A stretch of 60,662 bases of DNA, from assembly GCA_900175165.2 (NCBI GenBank), contig FWWN02000306.1, forward strand, positions 1-60,662, in the 5' to 3' direction. Position 1 is the stretch's first letter. Every line of letters begins with the position of its first letter. Under the pieces are notes generated by a model. That model did no database searches, had not been told where the DNA came from, and worked only from the letters and a program-made list of their open reading frames with translations. A program made the position numbers and the translations under genes. Of this stretch, positions 33,686 through 44,874 are shown one piece after another. The DNA is from Rhizomucor pusillus. Taxonomy: Eukaryota > Mucoromycota > Mucoromycetes > Mucorales > Lichtheimiaceae.

Positions 33686-34140
33686 AAATAACGAGTTTTT
33701 ACTGCGTTTTGAAATACGTTCACGGAACAACGGACATGTAAAGTGGGTATTCAATGTATGATACAGTGCACTTCATCGAATGTATTCTGCAAATATCGCA
33801 GTGTGCTGGAAACCGCAGACATGCCAGGAGATGCCTCGGCCAGGATAGCTAGCCATATTACCGTGTATATAATATCTCATAGAATAGAAAAACAGTAGTT
33901 ATCATTTCGTTCAACGTACCTTCATTGCTACGTGTAAGGTTTCTCATCTGTCATGTTAGGTAGGATATAATTCCACCCAGCCAAATGTGCTTTACCGTAA
34001 CAGTTTTGCACTTCTTTCTCTTCTAGAAATTCAGACCAGTCATGACAACCAAAAGCAGTCGCCAACCAAGCAGAAACTTGCAAAAAAGAAAAGCTTCCCT
34101 CCCTTCTTCGTCCGAGAATCGATTCTTTGACCGACAAAAT
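33686..34140. other. Intergenic after PUS1
   Basis: This contains the PUS1 3' UTR and the flank of repeat copy B. A minus-strand open frame (33928-34167) runs into the repeat but has no ATG start or recognisable family. Nothing else is seen. Confidence 0.4.
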
Positions 34141-35202
34141 GGACGCACCTACGAGGAACGTCAACAAATTTGACGCCTTCGAAACTTTGCTACAATGTAA
34201 CTACCTCAATTTTCCGTATTGAATGATACCTTTGAACTGCCCTATGTCATAAATTCGCCCAGCTTTCATATGATACCAAAGAGAGGCCCAAATGCGAAAA
34301 TGTTACCACAAGCTCATGAAAACAAAAAAATAAACAGCCCGGCTTTGCAACGAGGCTGGCCACCAGACTTGCACGGGGGATCCACTGGCCTCACTCATCG
34401 TGATAAAGGTAGCGAAGGGGTAAAGGGAAGGGGACGAAAGTCCCAATTTTTTTTAACACCTTATTGCCTTGACTCAACGTTAAGAGCAGTTGCCATAGTT
34501 TTAGCTTTTTTCTTTTCAAGAAGCAATAAACATAAGTCATGTAAATGTCTTTTTGTCTTAAAGGCCGTATACCCTTCTGCTTTTTGACCATACATGCGAG
34601 CGACGACTTGACAGAGTCCAACGTGGCAGCAGCCTTTTCTCCTTCCCAGTCAGAACCGACGAATGACCGTGCTTATAACGCGTCTATGGACTAATCTTCT
34701 GTAACTGCAAAAAGTCTTCCTTTTGATAGTCTATCATTATCGCCTTTGAAAGATCTTCGACTATTGCTCCGTTGTCTTCATTTTCCAAACGTTGGAGCAG
34801 ACATTATTCTTTGAGCACCTCGTTTTGTAATGACCAGACGAAATAGGCTCTTTACTCTGACTCACAATCTTTACAGCGCACCCGCTGACTCACCCAATCT
34901 GGGTGGCGTCAAGAGAGCAAAGCCGTACTGCTTAGCATCTTCGTGCCAGCGCGGTCACGAAAAGCAGTTGTGATCTCTGCATGACAGACGGTGTTTGAAT
35001 TGCCGTTGGCTGGTGCGCGTGCACGTTGTACAAGTCGGCGCATAATCGTCGTACAGAGATGTGGCGAGACGTACGAATTCCTTGGAAGCTGAAGAAACAG
35101 AATCTTGCATCAAAGCCATACATTTAACTATGAAATATAGGAATAAAGGAGTGAAGTTGGATTGGTAGGACTAGAACAAAAATTTTTATGGTCATGTGAT
35201 AC
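34141..35202 (-). repeat. Dispersed repeat copy B, inverted relative to copy A
   Basis: This is the reverse complement of 5773-6931, about 1.06 kb, shorter by indels. The outer end carries GGTCATGTGA (35190) matching CACATGACC of copy A, and the inner end GACGCACCTACGAGGAACG (34142). The segment at about 34170-34470 is nearly identical to copy A. From 34500 to 35150 substitutions and indels are frequent. The plus-strand frame beginning MDAPTRNVN at 34138 and ending FPY stop is also open in copy A, where the changes are mostly silent. No transposase, reverse transcriptase or long terminal repeat is recognised, so this is probably a non-autonomous element or fragment. The unequal divergence along its length argues against a recent simple duplication. 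Confidence 0.8.
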
Positions 35203-36881
35203 AACCCTCCCCAAGGAATTTGACCGAGGCGATGCTCAGGGAAAAAAAAAGGAAAACGTACAGTACTCAAAGGCTTGTGGCAATCGAGGAAAATAACATA
35301 TATCTATATATTAACATCAACGTTAACAAGCAGGCTGCGCAGTAAAGAGGGTATATTTGACCAGAAGAGCCTGGCTCTCAATGAGTTGCAATATGAAAGT
35401 GAGCTGTTGGAAGAATCTTTGACAGAGCTCCAAGAAAACCTAAAATTACAGTAGCCATGGTTGGAATACGCGTCTGTAAACTTGTGGGGCCTAAGTTTCA
35501 AGTGTGATAATTATCATAGCTCTCATAGTCGAAACAGAACCGGCAAGAGCAGCTTCGTTCTTTCTGACTGACTGGAAGAAGTAAAGTGGACGGAACACGT
35601 AAGCTTTCCCTCACAGCAGCTCTCAGACAGACCATACAAGATAGGGCAGGGCGTAGGATCTATGGCAGACGAATGAAACACTCCACGATCACTGAGCAAA
35701 TCGAAATGAGCACAGCAATCTCTGAGGCAATCATTCTTTCAGAACTTCAAACGCATGTATATGAATAACCACTCTACCACAGGCTACAAAAAGAATACAA
35801 TAGCATACAATAACATACAATAGCAAGCTAAAGGTTAAGTTTATTTCAAAAAAAGATATGTTGGTGCCGTTTAGTTCACGTTGTTTCCAACGGTATATCC
35901 AGGGACCACCGGTGGAGGCGACACCGCCAGTCCCCTCACCTCCCTGGCGCCAGCCATCGGTGTCATCCAACCCGAGCAGGTCAGGGTGTCAATCCGAGTG
36001 TCCATATTAATATGCCACCAGTTCGGCCTACCCGCATGTTATCCCGAAGGAAGGTTAACGGGCAGCTCCCAGCTCACTCTAAAAAGTAACCGCGTTTGCC
36101 CCTTTAAACCTGTTTATATTTTAATTTCGTCAACGTGTGATTTTGACACCATTCGATCCGTCAGGAGGAGAGCATTCGTTCTGTGTATATATCATGGTAC
36201 TTCGATGGCATTTCAGCGGAGTTCTCGCTCTTTTTGCATACAAAGAGGAAAATGAAGCGGACTTGTACATCTCCGATCTGGAAGAAGTATATAAAAATCG
36301 TGGCGACCTAATAGAAAACCTCACAAGAGTCTCACTGTCTCTGCCTATTCTCAATAAGCATTAGTTGACATGAGTGCAATGCCAGCAAACCGCTTATACC
36401 GGTTGTTCATTCTTGTGGCGGAATCTGGATGTCTTCTTTAACTCGGGAAAATATGAAAAGAAGACGAAAGTTAGCGAGCGGAAGCATTTCGTATCATCAA
36501 GGAGAGCTGCAACTATCATTATCCTCACTTATATACTTTCATGACAATAGTGAAATGAAAGCGAGGAAGAAAATAATGAAGGATATAGGAGATTTGAAAC
36601 GGATGAATGGCAAATCTATGCTTCCGAAATTGGTATGTAAACCTGCCAATGCGATAACTGGATCAATGACTTGATCCAGCTCACCATATAGAAACACCGC
36701 TTCTTCTAGATATCATGAATAATCGTTTATTCTGACCTTACACGTCAATATTTTCGTAAGCGTTAGTATATCCAATATTATACTCGTTTACAAGTTGATT
36801 TTACGATTGTTTCTAAGAAACTATGAATTCAACCATGTAACGACCTTTCTAGCCATATATTCAGTATGCCTATCGTCTATT
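35203..36881. other. Unexplained 1.7-kb stretch, possible gene and element remnants
   Basis: No intact gene is supported. A coiled-coil-like open frame ends at 35454 (LALNELQYESELLEESLTEL, then stop). A GC-rich Pro-rich frame lies at 35880-36007 (PPVEATPPVPSPPWRQPSV). Two short hydrophilic frames occur at 36194-36364 and 36429-36674 (SDLEEVYKNRGDLIENLTRV; MKARKKIMKDIGDLKRMNGK). They resemble pieces of protein-coding genes, but I could not join them into a model or name a family. Confidence 0.35.
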
Positions 36882-37986
36882 TTACAGCAGAATAAAGTTA
36901 GTATAGACTCCAGTAATGACACTGAACGACAGTAACAGAATACCTAGAATGAATGCGTGTGGCAAATCTTGCTCGCAGAGGTATATATGTTCTGGAATCA
37001 AAAGTATATGTCTAAGCAAGGAAGCAGAACCTTAACTTTACAACCTGTTAACTTACCGTGATTAGGAAACTTGGTTCTCATATAATTATAATGATCTAAA
37101 GGGGCCCATTCATCGTTCTTTGAGTAATAGAGTATGAACTTGTTCGCATGCGCATTGTAAAAGTCATGATCTAACTCCTTCACAGTCTCCATTTCATGTT
37201 GCGCCATGTAAAATACGTTGCGTATAACCGATCCTTGTAGAAGTTGATGTGATGTGACCTCTAAGCATGGACCTGACTGACCGGTAAACAGACCTACAAG
37301 TCGCTGGCGTAGAGGAGCTGCGAGCAACGAAAGTGTCGAAGCGGCAATCGGCAAAGCACTTCCTGGTAATCTCGAAATAATGCGCTTAATATAGCAATTT
37401 TGTCAGCTTTGGATATATGGGTTACTTTAGTTGCGATTCACTTACCGATATAGAGACGCCGTTAGGCGTCAATGCGATTTCTCGGAGTACTGGAAAGAGA
37501 GCGACTAGACGCTCTATTCCCATATCAAGCCGATTTTTTAGCACTTCTGCGCAAATATATGAACCAATTGAATGGCCCATCAATATAAACTTTGTATCCT
37601 CTGCATTTTCAGATCGTAGTATATCGAAACACCGTATTTTATGTTCGATCTGTTCCTGCAGCGTGTAGAGTCTATTTGAGTCCTTTTGATACTTTGTATG
37701 TGGGCCGGTCGAGTGACCTAGGTGGGAGACTTGATAGGATTCGTTGTCAGAACGGGCTTGCGCAGTCATTTGCTTGAAGTAGCTCACCTCCGTAGATCTC
37801 GAGCGAATCAGGAGCGCTTCGGTAGATTATCTCTAGAAAGTCTGTGTAATATTCTACGAGTCCAGGATTGCCAGGGATGAAAAAGAGTATTGTTTTTGGT
37901 GTCCCGCGTGAAGGCCACCATGTGGTCTCTGTGGGATCGCCAGCCACGTCCCAGGTAACTCGAAGTGGCGTACGAAACGTTTGCAT
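36882..37986 (-). CDS. LDAH: Lipid droplet-associated serine hydrolase (LDAH family)
   Basis: Four minus-strand exons: 37788-37986, 37446-37729, 37057-37384 and 36882-36991, 306 aa, the normal length for this alpha/beta-hydrolase family (yeast Ldh1/YPR147C, human C2orf43). The oxyanion-type block ILFFIPGNPGLVEYYTDFL, SHLGHSTG and the nucleophile elbow LMGHSIGSYI are clear. The acid and histidine region NKFILYYSKNDEWAP and EQDLPHAF completes the triad. Family members sit on lipid droplets and act in sterol-ester or neutral-lipid turnover. The ATG at 37986 (MQTFRTPLRV) was preferred over the in-frame ATG at 38163, because the latter would overlap the first exon of the divergent ArfGAP gene. The second intron's AAG acceptor is weak but is needed for the frame. 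Confidence 0.88.
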
Positions 37987-38080
37987 GCGGCGCAAGGCTG
38001 TGGGGATACAAAGTTGAGGGGCGGTTATTAAGCTGCGCCCTCCGGCGTTACACGCTACCTTTTTTTCAACTTGTTTCCTC
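37987..38080. promoter_or_regulatory. 94-bp bidirectional promoter
   Basis: Only 94 bp separate the start codons of LDAH (minus) and the ArfGAP gene (plus). The interval must hold both 5' leaders, or transcription must start inside the neighbour. It contains a T-run followed by CAACTTG and a GC-rich CCCTCCGGCG block, and no obvious TATA box. Confidence 0.6.
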
Positions 38081-39877
38081 ATGTCATTCTCTGCTCGGCA
38101 AAAACGACTAGAAGAAGCTAATCTACGGCAAGTCTTGCTCATTCCTCTTGACGGTATTTCCATGTAAAGTTAACCAAAAGCAACAGTCAGGTGCGGGAGT
38201 TGTTGCGTTTGCCTGAGAACAAAAAGTGCTTCGATTGCCCGACAAAGGTACTTGGATAAAGGACACCTTATACCGTAAGTTATCACCAGCTGACACTGAC
38301 ATTGGATTTTGCTCTAGAGCCCAATTTTTGTCAATACAACCATTCAAACTTTCATATGCAGCAGATGTTCTGGATTAGTGTGAGTCAAAAGAGAATAAGG
38401 TAGGACCCTGTTGCTGGGTTTCTGACAGTTTCCATGCACCCTTTAGTCGCGAAGTTGGCCACCGTGTCAAATCTATTTCTGCCAGCACCTTTTCAGAGCC
38501 CGAGGTCTTGGCTCTGGAGCAAGGAGGAAATGGAATTGCACGTTCGATATGGTTGAGCAACTATGGCCAGGACAACACTGAACCGGAAACCGACAACGAC
38601 GTGCGTGCCTTTATTCGACAGAAGGTCAGTTGATGCCTAAATGTTTCATCAAAGGAAACTATTGATAATGACAACATGATCTGCAGTATTATGAGCAAAA
38701 ATGGTTGGACAAGGAAGCGCTCAAGAACCACGTCGAAAATGTACGGAAGATGATCAAGGAAACATTCACAGAAGTACGAATATCTATTTTTGCTTGATGG
38801 CTGAGAGTCGTACGATTAATCTTTGAGCACTTTCCATAGGAAGGCGTTCGTCGTCCTGGTGCACGCAATCCTCCCTTACCCAATTCTTTGGGCAAGACAG
38901 AGCCGTCCGCGCCTTTGCAACAGCAGAAGCCTAGGCCCGTTTCACTTCAGTTATCCAAATCGGCTTGGCAATCTGCTCCTCCGCTATCTCCCAGTGTTAA
39001 AAATAGCACCGTTGCACCACTTTCAACAACTGACCAACAGAGTACCAAGGAAGTCAATCTCTTACTTGATGTAAGTATGCAAAGGGAAAAACACCTTTAT
39101 CAGAAGGGTTACGGACCAACTTTATGACTAGGACACCGATATAATCACGTCGAACGATAGGTCTAAAGGTGTATCTGCAGGTTAGCGTTGCTCTTAGATT
39201 TATATTTACGTATTCTGATTTGTTCCCATTTCAGCCACTCCAGGTTCTCCTTTACCAATTTCATCGCCTCTTTCGTTGCCAACGGCAAATGCCGTAACAC
39301 CAACGAGGAAATCGCCTCCACAACAAAAAGCGAACGTCGTATCGCCAAAGGAGGACATCTTTTCAGAACTGGCGGGCCTTCAACCGACTGCCAAAAGCTA
39401 CAGAAGAGCAACATATACCGGTGGAATCCTTACACCATCAACTCCTAACGCCATGAGCCCCATCAACCCCTCTTTCCCAACGCTTACTTCGTCGCAAACC
39501 TCGGACAGCTCTAGCGTGAATGATCCTTATGCTGCCCTCCGCAATCTATCACTTAACTCTCCAACTGCTTCATCTCGACCATACACAACTGCGTCCAACA
39601 ATGGCCCTCTGAAAACAGCATTCAATACTTCAACCGACCCAAATCATTCACGAGAGGACTCTGATGAGTGGACAGGTAAGTTACTTCGATTTTATATGGG
39701 GAGCATATGAATTAACTCGGTAGGATTGTAGAATTCTCAGCATCAACAACAGATGCAAATTTGGATTATTCATTTTTTGGCGATTTTGCAAAGAACATAA
39801 GCACACAGACGAAACCTGATGTTTTTGGTGATTTGGATCCTCTTGCTAACTTTAAAAGATCTAGCTATCGTGCATGA
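38081..39877 (+). CDS. ArfGAP of the AGFG (HRB) type
   Basis: Nine exons: 38081-38131, 38191-38247, 38318-38379, 38447-38624, 38687-38773, 38840-39070, 39132-39180, 39235-39675 and 39732-39877, 433 aa. The ArfGAP zinc finger is built from exons 2 and 3: KKCFDC, a spacer of 16 residues, then CSRC (C-x2-C-x16-C-x2-C). It is followed by HRVKSISASTFSEPEV, IARSIWLSNYG and AFIRQKYYEQKWL, which are diagnostic of AGFG proteins. The catalytic arginine usual in ArfGAPs would be the R of LVREVGHR. After residue 150 the protein is Ser/Pro-rich and disordered, ending FGDLDPLANFKRSSYRA. The predicted role is Arf regulation or endocytic cargo coupling. The first donor (CAA|GTCTTG) is weak. Confidence 0.88.
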
Positions 39878-40087
39878 TCGTATCAACTTATATACCCAAG
39901 AGGAATTGAGTTTTGAGTAAATAAATGATTATAATAAATACCATGCTTTAAATGCTGTTTGTAACTGCTACATATTCTGGACTTGCATTTTCATATTCTC
40001 GAAGAAAGATTTGAGATCGTATCTTTTCCATAAAGCTACATACCACACAGCGTTAATTCGTTGCATAACGTGCTTTGAAAGACATCC

Positions 40088-41285
40088 TTACGCTAATATG
40101 TCTGTCAGATATTCATTTAATACATCCACAGCATCCGCATCCATGTCTGTGTGTGATATAAGTGATGGTAATTGAACTATGTCGCTGTCAGATTTGTAAT
40201 GCCGGCTAACCAGATGCTATTTGAACTAACCGAATAGCCGTAACAGATGTTCGGCGCCATAGATTTCTGACATTTCTTTCTTTGGATGCTTTTTCTGTGC
40301 TCGGGCGTATTGATGGCGTTCGAAACGGTACAGTAATATAGATCCAATAGCTTTGTTGAAATATTGCTCAATACCATCGATTACTTCGTCTAATAACTCT
40401 TTGCTGTGCATCGGTGAATCTCCATCCTTGACGATATGAAACATCCTGTTACCTACGTTCCCTCTGCGGCTTTGTCTTCAAGCTTTTGAGCTTTGTATCT
40501 CTGCAGAATATCACGTATGGTTGGTTCACGCGGAAGAATTACGAGCTGGATATTAGTGTTTAGTAACCGAGAAAATAAAATCGAAAAAATGCAGATTCTT
40601 CTGTCACCTGTTGGTTCTTTGTCACATATTCCCAATCATCCACCAACTGTCCTTTGAGAATGTCTGGTATCTCCAGACGAATCTCAGGTGTAGCAAGGAA
40701 TTCTTCTTCCTAGAATTAAATTCATGATAAACTATTTACAGCTATACAAACTCGAGGCTCGAAAGTTACCTGCTCTTCTGTATTATGTCCAATATCCCTT
40801 GATCGCTTTTTTCCAGCATGCTTCTGCTAGGTATCATATTAATAAGTTTATCTCGTTTGATTTAGGGATATTCACCGTACCATATTCGCCTCCTTTAGGC
40901 GTTGCTGAAGTTTCAAGTTCGTATCCGTATATCGCAAGACGCGTGTCTCGTGTACCCATTCGTCCCAGCTACAACGCAGTTGAGCAATCGTTCGAGCGGC
41001 TATGAGAAGCTACATACGTGTTTTTCCATCCCTTATAGTGTACATAATAATGCGGACCTTGGAGTTCTTCTGGATCTTCGTCTTCCATCCATTGCCGGTC
41101 GAGAATCTAGCGTGCAGATCTTGCTGTCAAAATCGCACAATCGATTAATCGACTAACATATAGTGGCATACTTTTGCTTCGTAAATCAAAGGTCCATGAA
41201 AACATAATACTCGTTCGTCAACGTTGAAAAGTAGTTTTTTGTTCGTCCCTGTCGTGTTCGATTCATTCTGGTTTGTTTCTGACAT
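40088..41285 (-). CDS. EAF3: Chromatin modification factor Eaf3/MRG15
   Basis: Eight minus-strand exons: 41172-41285, 41018-41106, 40881-40968, 40770-40826, 40608-40709, 40457-40545, 40231-40403 and 40088-40176, 266 aa. The N-terminal chromo-barrel domain (ERVLCFHGPLIYEAK, HYYVHYKGW, WDEWVHETRVLRY) reads methylated H3K36. The C-terminal MRG domain (LVDDWEYVTKNQQLVILPRE, IGSILLYRFERHQYARAQ, YGAEHLLRLFVQLPSLISHT) docks partners in NuA4 acetyltransferase and Rpd3S/Sin3 deacetylase complexes. The linker is short, so the protein is smaller than yeast Eaf3. Intron 6 (40404-40456, 53 nt) is required: read through, the frame meets a TAG. The start follows a T-rich (A-rich in sense) tract. Confidence 0.92.
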
Positions 41286-42059
41286 TTTTTTTTTTTTTTG
41301 GCTGAATGAAAGGGAGGAATTTCCTAAAGTCGCACCTTCGATACAGTTACAGTATGACAGAGATGAGGACATGCTTAAAAGTGTAACTGACGGAATATTA
41401 TGTATACTCTATATGATGGCATCTTATATTGAACAGGTTCACTCTTCCCATTCTAATGGTTTCAAAATCTATTGTGCAGAGTCAGATGTCGACAAGAATA
41501 AATGGAAAGAGCCGACAAAATGCTCAACTGGAATTAATAGAAAGGATTCATGATTATTCAATATACAGGGAGAAATATACAATTATCGATTGCCTACTCA
41601 TTTCTTCTAGATAGAGTGGTGCAACTCACAGGTACCCGGCTTAGTGCGCGCAAATATGAATCCATAAAGTCTGTGAGGACACCGAGAGACCAGTCCTCAG
41701 GCACAATGTCGCATGACATTTAGGGTTTGTCTCGGACACAATAATAATGCACATTCACCACCGAAACGTTGCTACCTGGTTTTATGCATTTGAGGTATTG
41801 AAACATATAATGGCCAATTCATGTGTTTAACAAAAGGCAAATTAGAGTTACATAATATTCGTAAATTTGATTATTGACCGTGTAAAGAAATGATGAAAAA
41901 GAAGGCGATATGCGACAAATGTAAGTTTACTTCGTCTTTTTTATCCAAGGCTTAAACTTTCTTTTTATTCCAGGATCCGATGTAATCCTCTGTAAAGCCA
42001 GATCTTTTTATTGCGATGATCCAGTCGGTCAACTCTGAATGTGGCAAATTCGATAGAGC
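41286..42059. other. Intergenic, upstream of EAF3
   Basis: This should hold the EAF3 promoter. I recognise no gene or RNA. The segment about 41640-41790 has no coding signal on either strand. Confidence 0.45.
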
Positions 42060-43440
42060 GTAGTTGGAAGTGGATTTGCTGATCATCAGCGCCCTACAAT
42101 TTGTTTGGACGACAAATTCCAAATAGAATCTGATTGGATCCCACTGCCAATGATACGTGTGTACGGGCGCATTAAGTCAAAGTGCTTAGCTGAAGCCTGT
42201 AATTGCTCCAACAATGCTGTATCACCGACTGTTTTCTTTCCAGTCCTAACTGCTCTAGGACAGTCGTACTTTGTCATCGTTGCTCATCAACTCTGCTTTT
42301 ATGCTGAGGCACTCGGTGGGCTCTATATATTCCCACTGGGATGGTGCGGATTGCACTGCTTTTTTTATATCGGTTGCAGCACGCGCATATGGACTGAGAT
42401 CAAACGAGCATCGGCTTGCACGTAATTCACATCTGAATACCTGGCATGAGCTTTTCTGGAGCATTTCTCGTAGACACCGCGCATATCTGGAGTGTATATC
42501 TGGTCTTCCACCTGTCACGATCGCTCTGTGCGGTGAAAGATGTGATTGTTCTGTGTTCGCAGTTTGCTCTCATGGACAATCCCACTTGTCTTCGTTCTGC
42601 GTTCTTTGTTGAGGTTTAGGATCTTCAGAGCTACGCTTTTCTATTCTCTTCTTCATCAGTTGAAAGTCAAGTTGCGTAAACCATTTGGAAGGGTGGGACT
42701 TCATCTTCGTTCCTCGGCCCTCAGACAATCATCATTGATGGCTCTTCAAGATATCGGCCGCATGCTTGGTATTTGGCTCGTCTTTTTCTGTAATAATTGC
42801 ATCTTCCGCGCAGATTTGACCGAGCTTCATACCATTGAGCCTTCTTCGTAATCGAAATAAGCCATTTTATGAACAGAGAAGTGATCGATGTCACCGCTAA
42901 TAGGAGCAATGTCTTCATATGGAGTTTTCCCCGCGACAATGTATCGGTACTTCCCCATGACTTGACCAGGTTGAGTAGATCTTCAACGTCTCATATCTCT
43001 TGAGCCATATTTGGTGTTTTCACCTCTTTGCAACGGGCTGCTTGCTGTAAGATGGAATGATGGCGACCGAATTGCTCTTCTTTCGTCATATCCAAGGTTT
43101 TGTCTGAGTGAGCGAAGAAAAGACTTCTGCGCGTTGTACTGAGAAAGATGTTCGCCAAGGTATAGGAGGTCATCCAAGCACACTATGATCTAGGGCGCCC
43201 TGTTGTCGGCTGGATGTCTCTATGCCTTTCCAACTTCTACGTGGATATCCATGTTTTGGACGTCGAAAAAATCCCGAGAGGTCTCCCCCCGAGTAGAACA
43301 TCAGGAAAGATTTCCCTCGACGCTACGCCTCCTAAACGTCATCCAATGGATTATAGACCAAACTCGTTTTAAAGGTTGGCCGTCGATCCGGCGGGGAAGT
43401 CATAGATCGATCATCCACGGACGAATCCTTGGATATGGAC
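42060..43440 (-). pseudogene. Degenerate minus-strand gene of unknown family
   Basis: Several coding-looking minus-strand segments lie in order but in different frames: about 43440-43200, 43183-42983, then ATG at 42958 (MGKYRYIVAGKTPYEDIAPI, then FSVHKMAYFDYEEGSMV). There a frameshift moves the reading to LGQICAEDAIITEKDEPNTK until a stop near 42735. Further on, 42518-42255 contains SCQVFRCELRASRCSFDLSP and SQWEYIEPTECLSIKAELMS, and 42277-42086 contains another piece. Amino-acid composition is natural and the order is collinear, so I read it as one decayed gene, perhaps a copy of a multi-copy family. I cannot name the family. An alternative is several unrelated fragments. Confidence 0.35.
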
Positions 43441-43677
43441 GACCTCCTATGCTTTAACCTTTAGCTCTTCTCGATTATCGAAGATTTTTTTCAAGTGCAT
43501 TTCTGTTGCGGCGGTAGATGTTCTGATATACTGAGGATAGATAGTAAATAATATAAGTAAAGCTAAAGTAAACTATCGAAAAACCTAAGAATTCGAAAAA
43601 AAAATTAAAATAATATATAAGTCACGTGATAATAAGAGCTCCAACATGTATATTACATTTCAAAAAGCAGCCAAGAG

Positions 43678-43751
43678 GCCCGGCTAGCTCAATTCGGCAG
43701 AGCGTGAGACTCTTAATCTCAAGGTTGGGGGTTCGAGCCCCCCGTCGGGCT
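43678..43751 (+). tRNA. tRNA-Lys (anticodon CUU)
   Basis: The acceptor stem GCCCGGC pairs with GTCGGGC (one G-U). The D arm is GCTC...GAGC. The anticodon stem TGAGA/TCTCA encloses loop CTCTTAA with anticodon CTT, and the T arm is GGGGG-TTCGAGC-CCCCC. There is no intron. The B box GGTTCGAGCCC is intact. Discriminator base is T at 43751. It reads AAG codons. Confidence 0.95.
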
Positions 43752-44874
43752 GCTCTATGCGATCCGCTTTCAATTAGAGAAGTATTTTTAATCGTTGTTT
43801 TTTCATTTTTTTCTTCAGCGTGCACGGACTATTTTCGGGTTCGGCCCGAAAAAGCATGAGCCAATGGCTTTCACGCTAGGTCGCTTGACTTGATAAGCGA
43901 CGAGGTATCGCATCTCATTATACTGTATCACGGTTCTCTCTCTTTTCGTAAAACGCATATGGCCGTGATGCAGCTTGAACGGCATCTGTTACAGTATCCA
44001 AAGTAACTTCAGTGCCGAATCAGCTAGTGACAAATAGTAGCTCGCATACTGACATCAAGGATTATTCTAGTCCACATTGTGAGAGCAATCGCGTGCTTAT
44101 TGGAATAAGACATAGCTAGAGAAGTAGCAAAGCTGGGAGAGAGATAAATCCAGTGAGACTGAACCAAACGTTTATTACGACTGCTCCATATTTATATTGG
44201 AACTCACTGAATTTGCCACACGGGCAATATAATTAAAATTCGCTGATCGCGCTCTTGTCACCACTGTCCCCATAGATTGAAAGTCCTTAGTACTGAGTCC
44301 TAATGACTACAATGCTATAGCGAGGGATCACATACGTGGATAGGAGTGGAGATCGTCACTAGCGGATGTGACACATTGCGATTTAGTAAGCGTGACACCC
44401 TTAGAACCCAAGTATTAATACAGAGCACGGTAACTTGCATTAAAACGTCGGTTATTCTTACTGGATATTTTCCATTATTTAGTTGCTACCACTTGTCTTT
44501 AAAAAAGGTCGGGATTGCACTAGCATGCACTGAAGACATCAAATATGATGAAGTTCTGAGGGAAGAAAAAAGTTCAATAGGCTAGCAGAATAGTGTCTTG
44601 CTTTGGTTTTGCATGGGACAGCGTATCATATTTTTTCTAGGTAGATGACATTTTCGTATTAATTATAAAGTATGCGATCGATGATTTGTTTTGCCAGACT
44701 CAGAAGAGTAGTATTCTAGTAGAAACAGGCATTCAAAAATCATATACAAAGTACGCTGTAAAATCTGAATGATTCGAAGGCTGGTAGCCGCAATCCTACT
44801 TCGATACACACTGACCACGTATACTTTAGGTACGCTGGCTGGGATGTGTATAATAAAGACTTCTTTTGCAAGGA
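43752..44874. other. Intergenic between tRNA-Lys and HEM4
   Basis: About 1.1 kb with no gene or repeat that I can support. An open plus-strand frame at 44346-44585 has no recognisable domain. The end nearest HEM4 should contain its 3' UTR. Confidence 0.45.
43785..43789 (+). terminator. RNA polymerase III termination T-run
   Basis: A run of five T lies 34 bp after the tRNA-Lys 3' end. It is the first T-run of at least five downstream and is the likely Pol III stop. Confidence 0.5.

Noticed and set aside
35244..35454. Coding exon ending LTELQENLKLQ stop
   Set aside because: Good coiled-coil composition, but no start, no upstream exon and no family match could be found by eye.
36130..36680. 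A single intact gene from the two Lys/Glu-rich frames at 36194-36364 and 36429-36674
   Set aside because: No splice pair joins them convincingly and no family is recognised; kept only as unexplained sequence.
37987..38163. N-terminal extension of LDAH starting at the ATG at 38163
   Set aside because: It would overlap exon 1 of the divergent ArfGAP gene (MSFSARQKRLEEANLRQ at 38081), and the 306-aa product starting at 37986 already has normal family length.
40441..40456. Frameshift or premature stop in EAF3 (TAG after AAEGT)
   Set aside because: A normal 53-nt GT-AG intron (40404-40456) removes the stop and restores the MRG domain frame, so no disruption is needed.
43621..43640. CACGTGA box upstream of tRNA-Lys as an end of the dispersed repeat
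   Set aside because: It only partly matches the CACATGACC end of repeat copies A and B, and no further repeat sequence follows.
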